From positions 186,001-250,000 of the forward strand of contig JBBELK010000514.1 of NCBI GenBank assembly GCA_037783545.1: DNA of 64,000 nt. The letters are read 5' to 3'. This DNA is from Henricia sp. BOLD:AAB3569. Lineage: Eukaryota; Echinodermata; Asteroidea; Spinulosida; Echinasteridae. The notes below the pieces were generated by a model that was not told where the DNA came from, made no database searches, and saw only the letters and a program-made list of their open reading frames with translations. The translations under genes and the position numbers were made by a program. Of the stretch, positions 62,618 through 64,000 are shown in pieces; positions within the stretch are counted from its first letter, which is position 1, and each line of letters begins with the position of its first letter.

Positions 62618-63670
62618 GTAAGGGTTTTAAAAGTTGGACAAATTCTCGCCAGAGTCGAATAGTCAATTCTATGGTGTTCAATTCACAAGTCCATACCGTA
62701 AAATCCTGTGTATTGATTGCTTTCCTGTGACGTCACGTCTTCCATCCACCATTATGGTTGTCATTTTTCGTGGCCCGAGTGATAACTGGCAAAAAGAGCA
62801 AGAAAAGCGCATTGGTTACACTTACCTCTGTTTAACCTTGCTTTTAATATATGTTGTTGCGCCATGGCTGTTGTATCGATAAAGATAAAAATGTATTTCT
62901 TCAGGCTAAAAAGTAGAAGCACTTTCGTTTTTACAAGCTGAGTGCATGCTCAATAATTTTAACATATCGCAGCGCGCGCGTGCGACATCTTCGAATGAAA
63001 ATACGCTGGTGAGTATTTTTTACGCGTGTTATATTTGATTTGGGGGCAAACAGCCCACATTTTGTCCCACGGAGGGTCTAAATTTTGCCCCACGATTTCA
63101 CCGAAACTAGACATCGGATTGATGTGACTCTTTGGAATATTTGAACGAGTGCACTATTGACAAAAAATCAGAGCCAAGGGACAAATTTCATTTGCGTGAG
63201 TTTGCCACAGATTTGGGGTTGGAAACGGCACCAGGGCTGAGGATACGACGCCTTGTTCACAAGTCTAGTCTTCATGGAGAACTTGCCAATGACTTGTTTT
63301 AAGATTCTTTTTTATTAGCCACACTCATAAAAGGAACAGATAAGGTACTTATTAGGAACTAAATTTGTTTCTCATACACACTTCTTTAGAAGAAACGGAA
63401 ATGAAATTGCACGATCTTGCAAAAACTGCCGGTCACGATCCCGCGACCGGCTGTCTCCGTGAATAAGGCGCATCCTCATCTTTTGATTTTTGCCGTTGTG
63501 AAAAAATGTGCGCCTTATACACAGGTTTTTACGGTATACTGTTTATATGCCGAGGGTTATCATTGTCCGAAGCTAGGTATTTGTTTTAAAAAAATAATCA
63601 ACTCCAGAAGCGTTACGACATAAAAGGGAATGTGCTGTTTTCATAGAATGACTCATGTGTGAAGTGATTA
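62618..63670 (+). other. Intron 35, left part
   Basis: No exon. CCATACCGTAAAATCCTGTG (62690) and GCGCCTTATACACAGGTTTTTACGGTA (63512-63538, shown in part) look like opposite ends of one element whose TIR is TACCGTAAAAACCTGTG; if so, it spans about 62693-63538. Confidence 0.45.
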
Positions 63671-63868
63671 AATAAACCCTTTCACGGTTATCGACGCCAT
63701 CTTGTTCACGGGGCACTTCGAACATGCGTTGCCCTGTGCGTGCGCGGATCGTAGCTAATGCACAGTAACCTAACAATGCATTCGTATACGATCCGCGCAC
63801 GCCAAAGCAACGCGTGTTCGAACTGCCTCGTCAACAACATGGCGTCGATAACCGTGAAAGGGTTTATT
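63671..63868. mobile_element. MITE with AATAAACCCTTTCACGG ends
   Basis: 198 bp; AATAAACCCTTTCACGGTTA and TAACCGTGAAAGGGTTTATT, ~35-bp inverted repeats, with GTGCGCGGATCGTA/TACGATCCGCGCAC further in. Confidence 0.85.
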
Positions 63869-63979
63869 GAAAAATGCAAGATCAGATTTTTGAAATGCAA
63901 AAACAGCTATACTAACATTAACTACACTATAGGTCAAATTACATAAGAATATTTAACTCTTAATAGTTTCCTGTTACTT

Positions 63980-64000
63980 CTAACATACTTTTTTTCTGTC
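63980..64000 (+). promoter_or_regulatory. Probable branchpoint and pyrimidine tract of the next acceptor
   Basis: CTAAC at 63980-63984 followed by a T-rich run to the window end. Since the next ACC exon must start in phase 0, an AG just beyond 64000 is expected. Confidence 0.4.

Noticed and set aside
60791..61135. Regular short repeats resembling a CRISPR array
   Set aside because: Units are contiguous 20-bp tandem copies without unique spacers, in animal DNA; it is a minisatellite.

Overview
This is intronic-rich animal nuclear DNA. It carries one recognisable gene, acetyl-CoA carboxylase (ACC), on the + strand and running through almost the whole window. I can place 35 coding exons between 186 and 62617. 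They sum to 4,889 nt, read as one uninterrupted frame of about 1,629 codons, and all have GT-AG introns whose phases match from exon to exon. The start (start codon, N-terminal regulatory segment, first part of biotin carboxylase) lies upstream of the window. The end (rest of carboxyltransferase) lies downstream; a branchpoint-like CTAAC and a pyrimidine run at the very end of the window suggest the next exon begins just past it.

Layout of the enzyme: exons 1-9 (186-15767) encode biotin carboxylase, with the ATP-grasp glycine-rich loop in exon 3 and the catalytic [14 protein letters not shown] segment in exon 5. Exons 10-11 are the linker/BT region. Exon 12 carries the biotin-carrier motif EVMKM (biotinyl-Lys codon 22317-22319). 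Exons 13-31 are the large eukaryote-specific central region. Exons 32-35 (59840-62617) begin the carboxyltransferase. ACC makes malonyl-CoA, the committed step of fatty-acid synthesis, so all the coding exons here serve one polypeptide.

Over 90% of the window is intron, and the introns are crowded with transposon debris. There are several families of small TTAA-flanked inverted-repeat elements (MITEs), often inserted head to tail and sharing one TTAA. Other MITEs have TA, TAA/TTA or 8-bp target duplications. There are very long foldback elements, a tRNA-derived SINE (four copies plus fragments), three 5'-truncated non-LTR retrotransposon remnants, a Sleeping Beauty-like Tc1 terminal-repeat element, minisatellites, a 47-nt poly-C tract and a 1.7-kb A/C-rich block I cannot classify. 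Nested insertions give a relative order of events.

The organism is a metazoan. A single-copy-style invertebrate ACC, the SINE/LINE types and the repeat style point to a marine invertebrate deuterostome (echinoderm, hemichordate or cephalochordate); this is inference and the phylum is not settled. I found no RNA gene likely to be functional, no second protein-coding gene, and no prokaryotic-type system.
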